Origin: Brienomyrus brachyistius
Taxonomy: Eukaryota > Chordata > Actinopteri > Osteoglossiformes > Mormyridae
DNA: 64,000 nt
Assembly: GCF_023856365.1 (NCBI RefSeq)
Contig: NC_064538.1
Span: forward strand, 6,257,435-6,321,434
Reading direction: 5' to 3'
This document shows positions 25,414 through 35,671 of the stretch, piece after piece (position 1 is the first letter of the stretch; each line of letters opens with the position of its first letter). The position numbers and the translations under genes are program-made. Under the pieces are notes generated by a model, which worked only from the letters and a program-made list of their open reading frames with translations, searched no databases and was not told the origin of the DNA.

Positions 25414-28160
25414 TTGTCACGCAACAGGGGTGACATATATCTCCCTGAGCCTGCGCAGTTTGTCGGGTGTTATGGGTGGTCCCGAAGGGGTCTGACCCCC
25501 TCTGCTGGTGGTGGGCTGGGTTGGTGCGTGAGTTGTGTCACTGTGGGTCAGGGTCCTGACGGGTATTCCGGGTACTTTGGGACACTACGTGCGTCGAAGG
25601 CGGCTTTGTGGTTTGGTCTTGTGCTGGGTGGGGGTGCCTACCTTCTTCTGTGGCCCTGGGTTCGGCTTCCTGGAAAGTGGGGTGGGCCCTTTTCACGGCC
25701 CCCCTCTACTTCCCGCTCCCCCTCAGCACTACTGGTGGTCGCATGCCGGGGGGTCAGAATGGGGGGGGTGTCGCTGCTACTCCCCACATCAACTATTAGC
25801 ACATCCATGGACAAATCGCTACACTCACACACAAGCATAAATACATACATATATAGGTATGCATCCACACTTACCTGTACACCCCACACATGTAGATACA
25901 CATACACAACCAATAGCAGACACGTTGTTTTTCTTTGTTTATTTTTTGTGTTTTTTTTTGTTTGAAATGGAAATTAAAAATAAAGCAGTCCTCCGCAGAG
26001 GAGGGGTGGTGGAGGGAATATATATGTAGATATATAAAATAATTGTCTCACAACTAGGGTGACATACCTTGCCTGCTCACTCAATTTTAGTGCTCCTTAG
26101 TTATCCATACTGACCATCTAGTCTCTGTCACGGGAGATCGCGGGCAGAGCGGCGATCGTGCGTGCAGGCGGGCAAGGACAGGCAGACAAGCAGAAATCGG
26201 GGCAAAGTACGGGGTTTAATCGGGGACACGGAACTACGAACACTGACTGACATCAATGACGGACGAAGGACTCAGGTAAATCACGGACTGAAATACACAG
26301 GACTGAGCAAATGAACTAGATACAGCTGGGTACAATCGGGAGAAAACACGTGGGTAATCAGGGGGCGTGGCACACAGGAGGAGCGGACGAGCCGGGCATG
26401 ACAGAACCCCCCCCCAAAGGCGCGCTACTCCGGGCGCGCCAAGGAAGGGGGCGACGGACGGGACGAGGCAAAACAGGACCTGAAAAACAAGAACAGAATC
26501 AACGCAGGACGGGGAACAGGACCGAAGCACAAAACATGGCAAGAGACAGAACGTAGGACAGGAGCTGACAAAGGGCTGGGAAAGCGGAGAGACAGATCTG
26601 TCACGGGAGATCGCGGGCAGAGCGGCGATCGTGCGTGCAGGCGGGCAAGGACAGGCAGACAAGCAGAAATCGGGGCAAAGTACGGGGTTTAATCGGGGAC
26701 ACGGAACTACGAACACTGACTGACATCAATGACGGACGAAGGACTCAGGTAAGACACGGACTGAAATACACAGGACTGAGCAAATGAACTAGATACAGCT
26801 GGGTACAATCGGGAGAAAACACGTGGGTAATCAGGGGGCGTGGCACACAGGAGGAGCGGACGAGCCGGGCATGACAGAACCCCCCCCCAAAGGCGCGCTA
26901 CTCCGGGCGCGCCAAGGAAGGGGGCGACGGACGGGACGAGGCAAAACAGGACCTGAAAAACAAGAACAGAATCAATGCAGGACGGGGAACAGGACCGAAG
27001 CACAAAACATGGCAAGAGACAGAACGTAGGACAGGAGCTGACAAAGCGGAGAGACAGATCTGTCACGGGAGATCGCGGGCAGAGCTGCGATCGTGCGTGC
27101 AGGCGGGCAAGGACAGGCAGACAAGCAGAAATCGGGGCAAAGTACGGGGTTTAATCGGGGACACGGAACTACGAACACTGACTGACATCAATGACGGACG
27201 AAGGACTCAGGTAAATCACGGACTGAAATACACAGGACTGAGCAAATGAACTAGATACAGCTGGGTACAATCGGGAGAAAACACGTGGGTAATCAGGGGG
27301 CGTGGCACACAGGAGGAGCGGACGAGCCGGGCATGACAGAACCCCCCCCCAAAGGCGCGCTATTCCGGGCGCGCCAAGGAAGGGGGCGACGGACGGGACG
27401 AGGCAAAACAGGACCTGAAAAACAAGAACAGAATCAACGCAGGACGGGGAACAGGACCGAAGCACAAAACATGGCAAGAGACAGAACGTAGGGCAGGAGC
27501 TGACAAAGGGCTGGGAAAGCGGAGAGACAGATCTGTCACGGGAGATCGCGGGCAGAGCGGCGATCGTGCGTGCAGGCGGGCAAGGACAGGCAGACAAGCA
27601 GAAATCGGGGCAAAGTACGGGGTTTAATCGGTGACACGGAACTACGAACACTGACTGACATCAATGACGGACGAAGGACTCAGGTAAATCACGGACTGAA
27701 ATACACAGGACTGAGCAAATGAACTAGATACAGCTGGGTACAATCGGGAGAAAACACGTGGGTAATCAGGGGGCGTGGCACACAGGAGGAGCGGAGGAGC
27801 CGGGCATGACAGTCTCGATACACCCATATATATTTTTTTTTGGGAATATGGTGGGGTGCATGGGATTCCGCCGTCTGCCAGCGGTGGGGAGCTCGTACCC
27901 TGACCACTTCCTCACTTTTAATGTACCGCAGTTTTGAATTGCACACACTTCTGTTCACACACACATTCATACACACCGACATGTACATACATTACACACA
28001 CACACATTGAGCGGGGGGGCAGATGGGGGCCTGAAGAGGTCCCCTTTTATTCTCCCTCTCTGGGCCCTTGGAGGGTGTGGTGGGTGGTCCCGGGGGGGGT
28101 TTGGAGAGTACCCGGAAAACCTGCCTGGTCCTTGACCCACAGTGGCACATCCTTGATGAT
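25414..28160. repeat. Macrosatellite unit A3, with four-LTR insertion, truncated at the right
   Basis: The unit has the usual G-rich block, hairpin motif, LTR chain and CA-rich block. At about 28160, where other units read GATGATAATACG, it switches to GATGATGGGAATGGAGG and enters the degenerate AT-repeat end of the array. Confidence 0.88.
26126..27811 (-). mobile_element. LTR-internal chain with four LTRs (unit A3)
   Basis: Four 278-bp LTRs (26126-26403, 26599-26876, 27061-27338, 27534-27811) alternate with three internal segments. GTCTC flanks the chain at 26121-26125 and 27812-27816. The second internal segment lacks about ten bases (the GGGCTGGGAA stretch), as does the second one in unit A2. 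The two chains therefore share history. Confidence 0.9.
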
Positions 28161-28307
28161 GGGAATGGAGGGGAGTGGAGGGAATATATATATACATATA
28201 TATAAAATAATTGTCACACAACTAGGGTGACATGCCTTGCCTGCTCCCCCAATTTTAGTGCACCTTAGTTATCCAACCTGACCATCTAGTCTCGATACAC
28301 CCATATA

Positions 28308-28384
<77 letters not shown>

Positions 28385-28740
28385 TCTTTTTTTGTGTTTT
28401 TTTTCGCAATGGACAATAAAAATAACGCAGTTCTCCGTGAAGGAGGGATGGTGGATGGACTATATATATACATATATATAAAGTAATTGTCACACAATTG
28501 GGGCGACATGCCTTGCCTGCTCCCCCAGTTTTAGTGCACCTTAGTTGTCCATACTTACCATCTAGTCTCGATACACCCTTTATATATATATGTATATATA
28601 TATAGATATATATTTTTTTTTGTGTGTTTTTTTTCGCAATGGACAATAAAAATAACGCAGTCCTCCGTAGAGGAGCTCTGGTGGAGGGAATATATATAGA
28701 TACATATAAAATAATTGTCACACACCTGGGGTGACATGCC
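28161..28740. repeat. Degenerate end of array A with two AT-repeat units
   Basis: Two diverged copies of the satellite motif (GCAGTTCTCCGTGAAGGAG at about 28428, GCAGTCCTCCGTAGAGGAG at about 28659) each follow a CTAGTCTCGATACACCC anchor and an (AT)n tract. Both anchors are empty of the LTR element. Confidence 0.85.
28313..28382. repeat. Long (AT)n microsatellite
   Basis: An almost pure AT run of about 65 bp follows the CGATACACCCATATATAT anchor at the right edge of the array. It is self-complementary and likely to be length-variable. Confidence 0.95.
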
Positions 28741-28763
28741 TTGCCTGCTTGTGGGATGAGGAA

Positions 28764-29185
28764 GACTCAGGGACTGGAAATGGGATTGAAACTGAAGATG
28801 TTCTCATTCCTTTTTGTATTGTTTCCAATTTTCCTTCCCCCAGATATGAGGAGTTTGCTGCTATATTGTGCACTAATTGAGATTCTGATGCTGGTATTTT
28901 TATTGTTTATAAGTTTGTTATTGTTTTCAAGTTCTTTTGTGCTTTTGCATTTTTCCTTCTGTTTTAGTAATTGCTGTTTGATGTCTGTGAAGGATGGGTG
29001 GGGTGAGAAAACTCAGGGACTGGAAGCGGGATTAAAACTGAAGATTACATGCTCATTCCTTTTTGTTTTGTTTACAAATTCTCCTACCGTCTGATATGAG
29101 GAGTTTGCTGCTATATTGTGTACTAATAGAGATTCTGATGCTGCTATTTTTATTGTTTATAAATGTGTTATTGTTTCATAAGTTG
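28764..29185. repeat. Tandem duplication of ~247 bp
   Basis: The segment starting ACTCAGGGACTGGAA at 28764 recurs at about 29011 with moderate divergence. Both copies share GATATGAGGAGTTTGCTGC and ACTAATTGAGATTCTGATGC-like stretches. A chance 117-codon frame over the first copy shows no domain. Confidence 0.8.
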
Positions 29186-29254
29186 AGTATTCAATAAATG
29201 CTAAATTGAGATCTTTTGTCTATCGTTTGTTATTATTAGTGTGATATTCTATCA

Positions 29255-29383
29255 TCCAAATAAAGGGAAAAACGTCCAATTATCGGCCAAAAAAAATCAG
29301 CAGCATATATCGGCCATCACCTTACCCTGACTCCTAAATATCGGCATCGGCTATTGAAAACCCCATATCGGTCGACCTCTAGT
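29255..29383 (-). mobile_element. DNA-transposon-like terminus with TAGAGGTCGACCGATAT end
   Basis: On the minus strand it begins ACTAGAGGTCGACCGATATG and continues with several CCGAT(A/G) repeats. I have seen this terminus as an abundant dispersed repeat in vertebrate genomes, but I cannot name the family with certainty. Only one end is present. Confidence 0.4.
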
Positions 29384-29420
29384 CACAGTACATTCTGTCC
29401 AATTCATCCATCGAGTTAAG

Positions 29421-29730
29421 TCACACACCCACTTGAGGGGGCACTCCGGCAGACGTGAGGATGGGGATGTTCTTTCCCCTATAACATCCACTGCAGAAGT
29501 ACATCTCGCTCCTGTTCACAGGGCTTACTTCAATGATGAAGCAGGGCTGGTTGGCTGGACAAGTGAAGTTGTCCTGCTGCTGGGTCTCGGTGCTGTTTTT
29601 CCACCTAAGCTTGAAGGTGGAAATGTGTTCCAACTCGCTCCCTGGGACTGCAGCATAGCCAAACATCGCGAGCAGCGTCGGCCACACCCACCACCAGAAC
29701 CATCACACTGTCCTGTACACATAAAGAAGA
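29421..29730 (-). pseudogene. Secreted-protein-like fragment of unknown family
   Basis: On the minus strand an ATG followed by a hydrophobic run reads like a signal peptide, but the downstream frame is reached only by ignoring a one-base shift near 29690. The open part then encodes an LRWKNST glycosylation-type sequence, NFTCPANQPCF, NRSEMYFCSGC and a short tail to the stop at 29421. It shows paired cysteines (C..PC, CSGC) and N-x-S/T sites. A plausible acceptor (TATGTGTACAG) lies just upstream, near 29719-29729. I do not recognise the family. It could be a decayed exon or chance. Confidence 0.25.
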
Positions 29731-30492
29731 ACTAAAACCTGTTTTAAACCTGAGTGTTTTGGACTTTTCTAAAGAGGTTGTGACAATCTATGCGTTTTCA
29801 GATAATTCCATTATATTGAGCTAATTGGCTTACAGTGATGCTGTATATTTCTTGTGCTTTAATTTGTACTGATTTTAACTATTTTACATTTAGTTTGTAC
29901 GCAACAGAAGAGAAATTAATAGTAGTAATGTTTGGCAGCATAGGTGATTCGTTAAAATTATACCGAAGAATGGAAAATGTGATATTTAGAATATTTTTTG
30001 CAATTTAGTAGCTAATTTAAGCACTTACCCAATGCCTCAATTTGTTTTAGGTCAATAATGTCCGAGCCAAAAGAATGAATGTATGAATTTAATACAATTC
30101 ACCCACTCCCACCCACACACACACAAATCTGAAATTCAATTTATTAAGACATTTCTTAAACATTAGTGCATTAACAAAAAAGGAAAATCTTAAGAGATTC
30201 AGTAGGATTTTCTATGTTAGACTTAAGTTAATAGTTCAATAGTGTTTACATATTTCAGTATAGCAGTTTGACTTTAATGTTGAAACAGATGCTAAAACAT
30301 GGAATAATTTCATAACTGTGAGAAATATGTTTTTCACAAACACTAGCAAAGGTAGCTTATAGTTAAGCTTACTTAAGTCAGCAAGTCAGGCTACAGTGTG
30401 TAAGAATAGTCGTAAACGATAATTTGTCTCAGTCTTGCATGACAGAATAAGTAAACAGAAAATATAAAACGGCTGAAACAGCGTCATTAACG
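29731..30492. other. Unassigned AT-rich intergenic DNA
   Basis: I see no gene, RNA or repeat structure beyond a short CA-rich stretch near 30110. Confidence 0.6.
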
Positions 30493-30594
30493 TCAGCTAC
30501 AGTAGAGGCGCAGAAAAGGTGTCATGATGAAGTATTCCCAAACTTTGGAAGACCGCATGCGAGCCTTTTTTGCCGCTTGTTTCTCCAGAGCCAT
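30493..30594 (-). pseudogene. BED zinc-finger-like N-terminal fragment (hAT/ZBED type)
   Basis: A 33-codon frame starts ATG with basic residues and then SSKVWEYFI, which resembles the opening SxVWxYF of BED fingers found in hAT transposases and ZBED proteins. The cysteines and histidines of the finger are absent before the stop. It would be only a tip or first exon; this is an inference from a short motif. Confidence 0.3.
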
Positions 30595-30855
30595 GTTGGC
30601 TCGTGTGCGGGTGGGCGGGCAGCAAATTTCTTTTTTGCAGGGTGGTAGGTGATGTCTCATTAATATTTCTGAGAGAAGTGCTACATGATTGGCCAGTGCA
30701 TGCCTTACAAAATGGTGCGGCACTGCATCCAAGCCTGCAACACTCAGAGTTGCAGATTCAGTGGAAACCATTTGTAGTAATTATGTCTGTCTGGCTGATT
30801 TCCAACTAATTGATATTTGTATATTTATTACATGAATATAAAGTAATATAACAGG

Positions 30856-31300
30856 TATTTAATGGTTTTCCATTTGAGGAATTTGCAAAAAACTGCAGTG
30901 CATGATGGGTAGGATCTAAAGGCTGCCTAACGTCCTCATCCGTCTGACGACATACATCAAGACTAGGAAGGTGCATAATGTTCATGCCTGGTTGCGTTTG
31001 TTGGTCCAGAAAGTAATTCAATTTCGCCTTGTAGGCTACGTTCTTAAAAACTGCTTGGATATAACCCGATTATAAGCTGTGGGCCTTTTAATTTCTTTGT
31101 TTACCAGGTAGGCTACCTTCTTTAAACTGCATTTTGTTAGACTACATATTTAGGGAGGTCTTTATAAATTTATTGTAGTCTTTATAAATATGTATATAGT
31201 TTAGCCTAACCCAGCCACTTAAGGGAGCAAGCCAGCTCAACTAGGTGTCGGTCCCAAGCCTGGATTAATGGGGAGGGTTGGCGTCAAGAAATAAAGAGAC
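30856..31300 (-). repeat. Inverted paralogue of 8475-10399 without Tc1 and SINE
   Basis: Read in reverse complement, this region follows 8475-8577 directly into 10214-10399 and then on to 10786. It preserves single copies of the Tc1 TA target (31197-31198) and of the 13-bp SINE target (30863-30875). It is therefore the empty-site version of both insertions. Similarity stops near CCATTAAATAC on one side and CTCTTTATTTCTTGACGCC on the other. Confidence 0.88.
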
Positions 31301-31363
31301 TGTATCTTCACTGCATGACTGATGTCAAAATGTGGGAAATGTGTGGTTGTATAAATAAATGCA

Positions 31364-31447
31364 TTAAAGTAGGTTAATGATTCTGTGCTGTCTAAATTGT
31401 ATAGAAAATTTCTTCATAAGCCCCCAAGCTTTTCCCTGGTGCTGCCA
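31364..31447 (-). CDS. Possible terminal exon of the chemerin-like gene
   Basis: A minus-strand acceptor (CTCTGAACAACAG) is followed by 27 codons and a TAA, in phase 0 with the exon at 31557-31688. The encoded peptide is short and basic (contains GLMKKFSIQF). Position and phase fit a last exon, but the sequence has no feature that proves it. No clear AATAAA follows. Confidence 0.25.
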   Translation of the reverse strand, partial: WQHQGKAWGLMKKFSIQFRQHRIINLL

Positions 31448-31556
31448 CTGTTGTTCAGAGTAAAAGTAACTTTGTCATTAATAAACAGTACTCTGATCAA
31501 ATTTTTGCATGTACAAACACAAAGTTTAACCACATGTTTAGACACAATTCACACAC

Positions 31557-31688
31557 CTGGTACATTTCCATAATGCTAAGACTCTCTACAGTTACTTGAT
31601 TCACTTTCTTGTTTGGTACACAGTCAATTGATGGATCTGTAAGATCATTACCAGACCGTCTGCTGCAAACTCTACAGTTACTGAATGG
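31557..31688 (-). CDS. rarres2: Chemerin-like cystatin-fold protein, internal exon with CxxC
   Basis: The 44-codon exon is bounded by TGTGTTTTTGCAG and the donor CAG|GTGTGT, both in phase 0. It encodes PFSNCRVCSRRSG, then IDCVPN and a VTVESLSIMEMYQ end. The Cys-x-x-Cys pair followed by a third cysteine about 15 residues on is the arrangement of chemerin (CLAC ... HC in mammals), and differs from cystatins, kininogen and SPP24. Chemerin is a secreted adipokine and chemoattractant processed at its C-terminus. There are no stops or shifts. Confidence 0.55.
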
Positions 31689-32495
31689 CTGCAAAAACAC
31701 ACAGACACACAAAAACAGTATTTAAAGAGTGGTGGGCAATAAATACAGTGAGAGAAGGTGTAGTAAAGATATATCTAATGATTTAAGGCAGAGCTGCTGG
31801 ACTGCAGGGTTTAATCACACAGATCAATTTTAGGGGAAAGAGCTTCCAAAGCAGGGTCACCATAAGGCTATATCATACAAAGCAAGTACATCTAAAAGTA
31901 TTGACAACAAATCCCGTTTAACTGAACACTGCTCTGTATTAAAATACTGTCCTCCGATCAAGCTAAGTGGTCCTGTAGTTCACTATTTAAAGAGGTAAAT
32001 TTAAAGGGTAATTCACACTGCACATCTACCCTGCTCTGACCAGGTTTAATTGCTGGCTTTCTAATTAAAACAAGAGTTAAGTCCTGCCCTTTCACCACAA
32101 AACACCATGCCGCCATTTAAGGCTGATTTCAACAATGAGAGTTAGTTAACCCGGATCGATTGAGGTAACTCTGGGTATGTAAAACCCGCTTTGTAGTACA
32201 GCCCACAGCTCTTTAAATAAGGCCAGCTAGGGTTCATAGCTCGAGGAAAAATCTACAGGTCGCCCCTCAGATGATTAGCATTTGTTTCTGTCTGGTAATC
32301 CAGCTTTTAAGCCTGTAAGCCTACTGAAATTTGAGAATAATGTGAAGGAACTGGCTGTTTGAGGCCACCTATCTATTTGTTACTTTATTGTTGGCTAACT
32401 TTCCCCCGCAGGGCATCAAAAAAGTTAACACAAACCTAAATTAATTTGCTAACTGATATGTCCAATGCTCACAGTCACAGTGACTCATTACTTAC

Positions 32496-32600
32496 CCTGT
32501 TGGTCACAAACACGCAGTCATCCCGATGGTCTGTTGCAGTTGACTTTGGACATTTTGTTGCTCTCAAGAGAATCTCAATGTCAATGTTTGCACTGCTGAT
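32496..32600 (-). CDS. rarres2: Chemerin-like cystatin-fold protein, internal exon
   Basis: The 35-codon exon has an ATTTAG acceptor and a strong donor (AGG|GTAAGT), phase 0 at both ends. It encodes a beta strand (NIDIEILLRAT), then KCPKSTATDHRDDCVF, matching the cystatin/cathelicidin/chemerin pattern of two cysteines around a short loop. It joins in frame to the CxxC exon at 31557-31688, giving VTNR then PFSNC across the junction. Confidence 0.55.
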
Positions 32601-32902
32601 CTAAATCACATAAACATGTTATATACAAAATTGCCTACAACTGTTTTAAAGGCAATATAACAAACAACAATCACCCAAAAAATGGCAAACTGTCACAGAC
32701 TTGAATGTAGCAGATTCAGAGGGAAACTGTGAGAAGGTAAAATTGACCAGGGCTGAGATATAAAACCGTCACTTTCATTGTGAAGAGACATTAAGCATCA
32801 TATGCATTGAAATTAAAACATCAAAATCAATGTGATACTCATTAGTTCAGCTTGCAGATGGTGAAAGTTTCACACTTTTGTAAACACTTTCTCAGTAGTT
32901 AC

Positions 32903-33027
32903 CTTTGGACGGCCCTGGATGTTATAGAAATTCATGTGCTGACGGGTTCCTTGATGAGCATTTTCGACTGCGAGTTTAATGGCCGTCTTGTAGAGTGCAG
33001 GGAGACTGTGGTAATCTTGCTGTGCCT
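32903..33027 (-). CDS. rarres2: Chemerin-like cystatin-fold protein, N-terminal domain exon
   Basis: The 125-bp exon lies between CACATATCTCCACAG and the donor AAG|GTAACT. After two bases completing a split codon it encodes 41 residues: LPALYKTAIKLAVENAHQ, an amphipathic helix like the alpha-1 helix of cystatins, followed by HMNFYNIQGRPK. It ends in phase 0 and joins the exon at 32496-32600. A first exon with a signal peptide should lie at higher coordinates. I cannot find it, and LINE-derived sequence begins right after the exon at about 33057. Confidence 0.5.
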
Positions 33028-33056
33028 CTGTGGAGATATGTGCACAGCGTGTAGTT

Positions 33057-33350
33057 AGAGTATGGAATAGTCTTCCTGTTAGTGTAGCACAAGCTAAAAC
33101 CCTGGGTTCCTTAAAATCAGAGCTAGATAAGATTTTAACAACTCTGAGCTATTAGCTAAGTTCTCCCCAAAGGAGCTTGAGCTCTCATTTGTAAATCTCT
33201 TTGGTTCTTATGAGTCAGCTTACAGAGATGAGGTCCAGAAAGTGGCAGGTTGGAGTTCAGCAAACAATTTGGCACTAAACAGCACAAAGACAAAGGAAGC
33301 CATCATTGACTTCAGGAAGGATGGAGGCGAGGTGACACTGGCCTGCCTAG
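33057..33350 (+). mobile_element. Retroelement coding remnants (LINE RT piece and an unassigned piece)
   Basis: The first part (to about 33180) translates as WNSLPVSVAQAKTLGS-like sequence familiar from fish retroelements. The second part (33225-33347) translates as VAGWSSANNLALN and TKEAIIDFRKD, matching the segment after the active site of L2/Rex-type reverse transcriptases. Both are isolated fragments. Confidence 0.55.
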
Positions 33351-33375
33351 ATAGATAGATAGATAGATGGATGGA
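33350..33375. repeat. (AGAT)n/(GGAT)n microsatellite
   Basis: A short tetranucleotide run at the end of the LINE fragment. The following 33376-33495 resembles a retroposon tail with TTTTTATTGACATTG and GAATCAGAATCAGA. Confidence 0.8.
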
Positions 33376-33558
33376 TGAATGTTTTTATTGACATTGTAAG
33401 TACAATGAGATTTAGTTTGGAACGCGCCAGCAGCTGCACAGTATATTTACAATTACATAGATTGTGAGGCATGAATCAGAATCAGAGAATAAAGTATGTA
33501 CAGAGATCGGGTGAAGACGGGTATTATTTTAAAGCAGAGAAATCAGGAACCTCGCGCA

Positions 33559-34005
33559 CATGTAACCCCTCATAGGTCTGCGTTGTGGTTTTTTCACTCA
33601 AAGAATGAGGGGACGTGGGACCATGCAACCATTTTATTCTCCTGGCACAAAACAGCAGAAAGCTGGGATTCCGCGGGGCAGCACAGCTCGAGATCCATCA
33701 GCAATGCGCTGGTTTAATCTCCGGAACTGAGAGAGAGCCGAGCAGTTCTACCTGATACTACTAGAGGTCAGTGTATACGAAAAGCTTAGGCTGACACAGG
33801 AGTGCAAGTGGAAATAACAAAATGTCCACTGTTACACACACACAAAGGACACACGTCAATGACCGGACTGGGGAAACGTATTCTAACGCGGACTTAAATT
33901 CACCAGACTAATTAACAATGAGAAACAGTCGGTAACACTGGGATTCCACACGAGGTAGATGAGGGGGAGTGGCACATGGGAGGATCGGACGACCGGGGCA
34001 TGACA
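33559..34005 (-). mobile_element. Solo LTR related to the satellite LTR family
   Basis: The right end (GGAGGATCGGACGACCGGG then GCATGACA) and the preceding GGGGGAGTGGCACATGGGAG closely resemble the end of the 278-bp LTR in the macrosatellite. The proposed left end TGTAACCCC (33559) gives TG...CA termini but is less certain. No target duplication is evident, so this is an older, diverged relative. Confidence 0.5.
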
Positions 34006-34107
34006 TATATAAACAAAATAAGGGACTGGTAAGTTTGTAAGTAAATTCAGTTTTCAGTGGTCTAAATGCACATAAATATGGGTATCGCACATGTGGGGTA
34101 TTGCATC

Positions 34108-35113
34108 AAAATGCTCTTGTGCTTTCTTCAGGCTCCGCAGGAAGTGGAGCCTCTGAAGTCCTTTTTTTGGCCATGACTGAAGTGTTTGTGGTCCATGACA
34201 GGTCACAGCTGATCTGAACCGTGAGGAATCAATCAATGATCAGAACCACCTCCACCTTCTCACCACCGACGCTGATGGGGTGGTGGTCCCCGTGCTTCAG
34301 TCTCCTGAAGTCCGGGATCAGTTCTTTTGTCTTTTTTGAGTTCAGGGGCGAGGTTGTTGTCCTGGCTGCAGCGCTCCAGGTTCTCGACCTCTTCCCAGTA
34401 GGCTGACTGGTTGTTGTTCGAGATCAGACCTATCACAGTTGTATTGTCTGCAAACTTAAGTATGAGGTTAGAATCATGGGTGGGTTCGCAGTCGTGTGTG
34501 AAGAGGGAGTAGAGGAGGGGGCTGAGCACACAGCCCTGAGGTGCTCCTCTGTTGAGAGTGATGGAGGCGGAGGTGTGGTTACCCATGCGCACTGTCTGTG
34601 GGCTGTTGGTCAGAAAGTCCAAGACCCAGTTGCACGGGTATGTGTTCAGTCCAAGGTTGTGCAGTTTATGGCCAGCTTGATGGGGGGAGATGGTGTTAAA
34701 GGCGGAGCTGTAGTCGATAAACAGCATCCGTACGTAGCTGTCCCGCTGCTCCAGGTGTGATAGGGCAGTGTGGAGGGCCAAGGTAATGGCATCCTCAGCT
34801 GACCTGTTTGACCTGTAGGCAAACTGCTGTTGGTCCAGGGAGGAAGGGATGTTGTTCTTGATGTGTGCTAAGACCAGCTTCTCAAACCACTTCAAAACAA
34901 TGGGGGTCAGGGCCACTGGAAGATAGTCATTCAGGAGCGCTTTGCCTCTCTGATGCCTCTCCTCAGGTTGGACCTGACTGTTTAGTAGACTTCTCGGCCG
35001 CCAGTGCAGAAAGCCTCATCACGTGACTTCAGGAGCTGTTGAACTTCCCTGTTCATCCATGCGGTTTGCGGTTGGGGAAATTGTGTATGACCTTGAAAGT
35101 GGTAACAGTGTCC
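34108..35113 (-). pseudogene. L2/Rex-type LINE reverse transcriptase, inactivated
   Basis: A 218-codon frame (34260-34916) holds the RT core. [15 protein letters not shown] and [15 protein letters not shown] are followed by [12 protein letters not shown] with the first catalytic aspartate, then [15 protein letters not shown]. The active-site box reads FADNTTV, so the second aspartate of the usual FADD is replaced. Downstream the thumb region continues in another frame (LQRLHFLRSLKKAQ, about 34130). Upstream (34925-35113) the pre-RT linker is present ([24 protein letters not shown]) but is broken by stops and a deletion. Confidence 0.8.
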
Positions 35114-35671
35114 ATGTAGAGGTTTATGTAGGAAACAACAGAGGATGCGTGTAGGATCACACATGCACAGATCACAAAGCTTAAATTCCAGGTGGCCTGA
35201 GACAAGACCTACCCTGGTACGAGAGGCACACATCGGCCTAGGCCTCAAAGGGGGGTTCGTGACCCCACACACACGGACACACTTAAACACACACAGATAA
35301 CAAGGGAGGCCAGCACTCAAACTTTTATTGCTCAAAGTTTTAACACCTACAGACAGCAGAGTGGACCTCAAGGACAGGGGTCCCTCGACTTGGCACACAA
35401 CCCCCTCCCCAGACATCCTGCCTTACATACCACTCACCCAACACCCTAAAGAAAGTTTCTTTTAAGTTTGGCTGTTGTATATCTGTATATTTATTTACCC
35501 ATGACTACTAGTCTCAATATACAGACAGGTTATGTTTGTAATGTGTCCTAACTTTCAAAGACTCTTTTTCTTTGACTGACTAACCTTCCCCCCTTTTCTT
35601 TTCCACATTCCTCAGCAGCCCTTATCTGATCTTTGTATTTTACCATGCCTATCTAAGGGTAAGATGTGCTG
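35114..35671. other. Unassigned segment between LINE and LTR-like region
   Basis: I see no gene. A chance minus-strand frame crosses the LINE junction but has no domain of its own. The sequence has short CA-rich stretches. Confidence 0.5.

Larger units (their letters stand above)
19165..28740. repeat. Macrosatellite array A
   Basis: This is a tandem array of long units with shared anchors at 19834, 21752 and 25414. Each unit has a G/C-rich block beginning CACGCAACAGGGGTGACA, a TCCTCCGCAGAGGAGGGGTGG motif, the anchor CATCTAGTCTC, a CA-rich and C/G-rich block, and several copies of a roughly 168-bp AT-rich subrepeat. Unit lengths are 1,918 and 3,662 bp, then a degenerate end near 28.2 kb. The length differences come from the LTR element and from the number of subrepeats. 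No unit carries a credible gene. Confidence 0.93.

Noticed and set aside
26234..26716. Repeated 160-codon minus-strand frames across LTR-internal-LTR
   Set aside because: They span an LTR, the polypurine tract and the internal segment and are rich in Cys, Pro and Ser from skewed composition. In other copies they are broken by one-base changes in the C-run. They are not gag or pol.
22464..27811. CRISPR-like regular repeats
   Set aside because: The repeated elements are 278-bp LTRs and 195-bp internal segments, both repeated; there are no unique spacers and the context is a vertebrate genome.
28741..29094. 117-codon hydrophobic frame
   Set aside because: It lies across a tandemly duplicated, AT-rich non-coding segment, and the second copy of the duplication does not keep the frame.
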